Below, in pieces: positions 62,681 to 64,000 of a stretch of DNA of 64,000 bases (within the stretch, counting starts at the first letter, position 1; each line of letters begins with the position of its first letter). Source of the stretch: Toxonevra muliebris (taxonomy: Eukaryota > Arthropoda > Insecta > Diptera > Pallopteridae); contig OY829326.1 in the NCBI GenBank assembly GCA_963691655.1, forward strand, positions 144,292,998 through 144,356,997, read 5' to 3'. Both the position numbers and the translations under genes were made by a program. The notes beneath the pieces were generated by a model. That model was not told where the DNA came from. It made no database searches and worked only from the letters and a program-made list of their open reading frames with translations.

Positions 62681-63260
62681 TGGAGGTCAGACCATGTTAA
62701 CCATATGTTTTTGAGATCGCTGAAACCAAATACAAGGTCCGAAAAACCCCAGCACATCAGAGTTCTGACATAACCTTAAAAACCTCTTGCAATTTTTTTC
62801 GCGCCCAAGAGTCAGACCATGTTTACTACATGTTTTTGAGATCGCTGAAACCAAATCTGAGGTCTAAAAAACCCCAGCATGTTTGGTTTTCGGCATAACC
62901 TGCAAAAAAACCTCGTTATCTAAACTAAGTCAAAAACCTGACATGCTGGGGAGTTTAGGACCTCGATTTTAGATTCAGCGACTCCAAAAATGTGTAGTAA
63001 ACATAATCTGGTCCCCGGATTCGAAAAAAATTACATAAGGTTTCTTGAGGTTATATCAGAACCCTGACATGGTGGGGTTTTTTGACTTCAGATTTGGATT
63101 TAGCGACCTCAAAAACATATGGTAAACATGGTCTGATTTCCACATCCGAAAAAAACATTTTTCATGAGTTTTCTTGAGGTTAAATCAGAATACTGACATA
63201 CTTGGATTTTTCGGACCTCGGATTCGGATTCAGCAACCCCAAAGACATTTAATAAATATG
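62680..63260. repeat. Inverted array: two plus three units of about 127 bp
   Basis: Two units in one orientation carry CAGACCATGTTAACCATATG, TTTTTGAGATCGCTGAAACC and AAAAACCCCAGCA (near 62687 and 62814). Three units in the opposite orientation carry CTGACATGSTGGGG, GATTYRGATTTAGCGACC and AACATGGTCTG (near 62938, 63064 and 63195). The reverse complement of the second set matches the first. The centre of symmetry is at about 62925. Confidence 0.82.
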
Positions 63261-63429
63261 GTCTTAACCACGGACTTGAAAAAAACATTTTTTTTTTGTC
63301 AACCTCAAAAAAAAATTCGAATAAAAATTCACTGGAAGAAATCTTAAAAAATATATATTGATGGTCACAGGGTCTCTAACGACTCACAGAAGTTCAGGGC
63401 CTTAGGAGGCAAAAAATATCGAAGCTTGT

Positions 63430-64000
63430 TCTTGACTACCGATCTTCACTCAACTTTTTGTCGAGTCACTCGCCTAGGTAAAACTATATTGGGTACCTGG
63501 ACATATGGATATTTCAGGTAACTGCAATGCCGATGAGTTAGCAAAACAGGGCTCGCAGCTTACAGATATATCAACTTTCAGCACCATTGGTGTCCTTCTT
63601 ACGTCTATTAAATTATCCATTAAGTAAAACTACCTTAAGGAAGCAAAAAGATCCTGGGTAGCGGAGCATACCTGAGGTATTACTAGGCTAACATGGAACA
63701 CTATGCACAATAGACGGATTAGACAGGACAGCTACTCAACCTTAGTAGAAACTCCATCAGCATTACGACTTCGGTGCTCACTGGACACTGCATATTGGGG
63801 AGACATGCTGCAAGACTAGGACTGCCATTCAATGGCTTCTGTCGGGGCTGCGGCTCTGAGGAGGAGGAGGAGGAAAAAACAGTCCTCCATTTCATGTGCG
63901 AATGCCCATCCCTGGGCCGGAGGAAATTAAAACTCCTGGGTTCACCTTTCTTTACTAGTCTGTCCGGGCTATCATCAATAAATATTAAGGACATAGCAAG
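63430..64000 (+). mobile_element. Non-LTR retrotransposon RNase H and C-terminal region, running off the window
   Basis: The plus strand reads YWVPGHMDISGNCNADELAK (about 63487-63546), the RNase H signature with only Cys for Glu in the GNExADELAK block. After a frameshift comes TGHCILGRHAARLGLPFNGF, CRGCGSEEEEEKTVLHFMCE and CPSLGRRKLKLLG (about 63784-63940), the His/Cys motif of Jockey-like elements. Stops near 63620 and 63672 show it is dead. This is the best-preserved non-LTR fragment in the window; the 91-codon minus-strand frame across it is a shadow. Confidence 0.85.

Larger units (their letters stand above)
55647..64000 (-). other. ct: Probable intron upstream of the cut exon
   Basis: The 8.35 kb that would precede the exon in the transcript shows no coiled-coil coding frame on the minus strand. 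It holds a 1.1-kb tandem array, a decayed transposon with a nested MITE, an inverted repeat array and a non-LTR fragment. 57160-59020 and 60535-62680 hold nothing recognisable beyond microsatellites and homopolymers. Confidence 0.5.

Noticed and set aside
63719..63994. 91-codon minus-strand frame
   Set aside because: Antisense to the clearly recognisable C-terminal His/Cys region of a non-LTR retrotransposon.

Overview
This window is intergenic/intronic-looking eukaryotic DNA: very AT-rich, full of A/T homopolymers and microsatellites, with almost no long open frames and many decayed transposable elements. One confident host coding segment is present: an exon on the minus strand (54393-55646) of a dipteran cut (ct) / CUX homeobox gene. 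It starts with a coiled-coil segment closely resembling part of animal CUX proteins, runs through about 390 residues of Asn/Thr/Gln/Ala/Asp-rich low complexity, and re-enters the coiled coil just before its donor site. The insect-type transposons, homopolymeric amino-acid runs and large AT-rich introns suggest a higher fly (Diptera); I cannot name the species.

Layout. Positions 55647-64000 are the upstream side of that exon (gene on the minus strand) and 1-54392 the downstream side. No other cut exon (cut repeats, homeodomain) was recognised, so most of the window is probably two introns, the downstream one at least 54 kb. Small exons could have been missed.

Mobile elements fill much of the introns: a dead Tc1-like element (4675-6266); a mellifera-like mariner with two in-frame stops but all three catalytic Asp (35866-37122); a second degenerate IS630/Tc1/mariner element (59022-60530); two hAT-like non-autonomous elements with perfect 8-bp target duplications (21473-22511, 47201-48218); a pogo/Tigger-like element (50841-51660); two copies of a tRNA-Glu-derived SINE (37179-37480, 45076-45322); non-LTR retrotransposon fragments (8815-9400, 13380-13660, 44530-44700, 63430-64000); and several MITE families. 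The best defined MITE has three copies of exactly 310 bp (3727, 44117, 59646), one of them inside another transposon.

Tandem and palindromic DNA is the other theme: 73-bp, 86-bp, 115-bp, about 430-bp and about 190-bp arrays, a repeat family built on TGTAGATAATGTAGAAAA-like words spread over about 19 kb, an inverted 2+3 array (62680-63260), and an interlocked A-X-A'-X' palindrome (35578-38067) whose left arm was later hit by the mariner and the SINE. Nothing prokaryotic, no CRISPR and no functional tRNA or rRNA gene was found.
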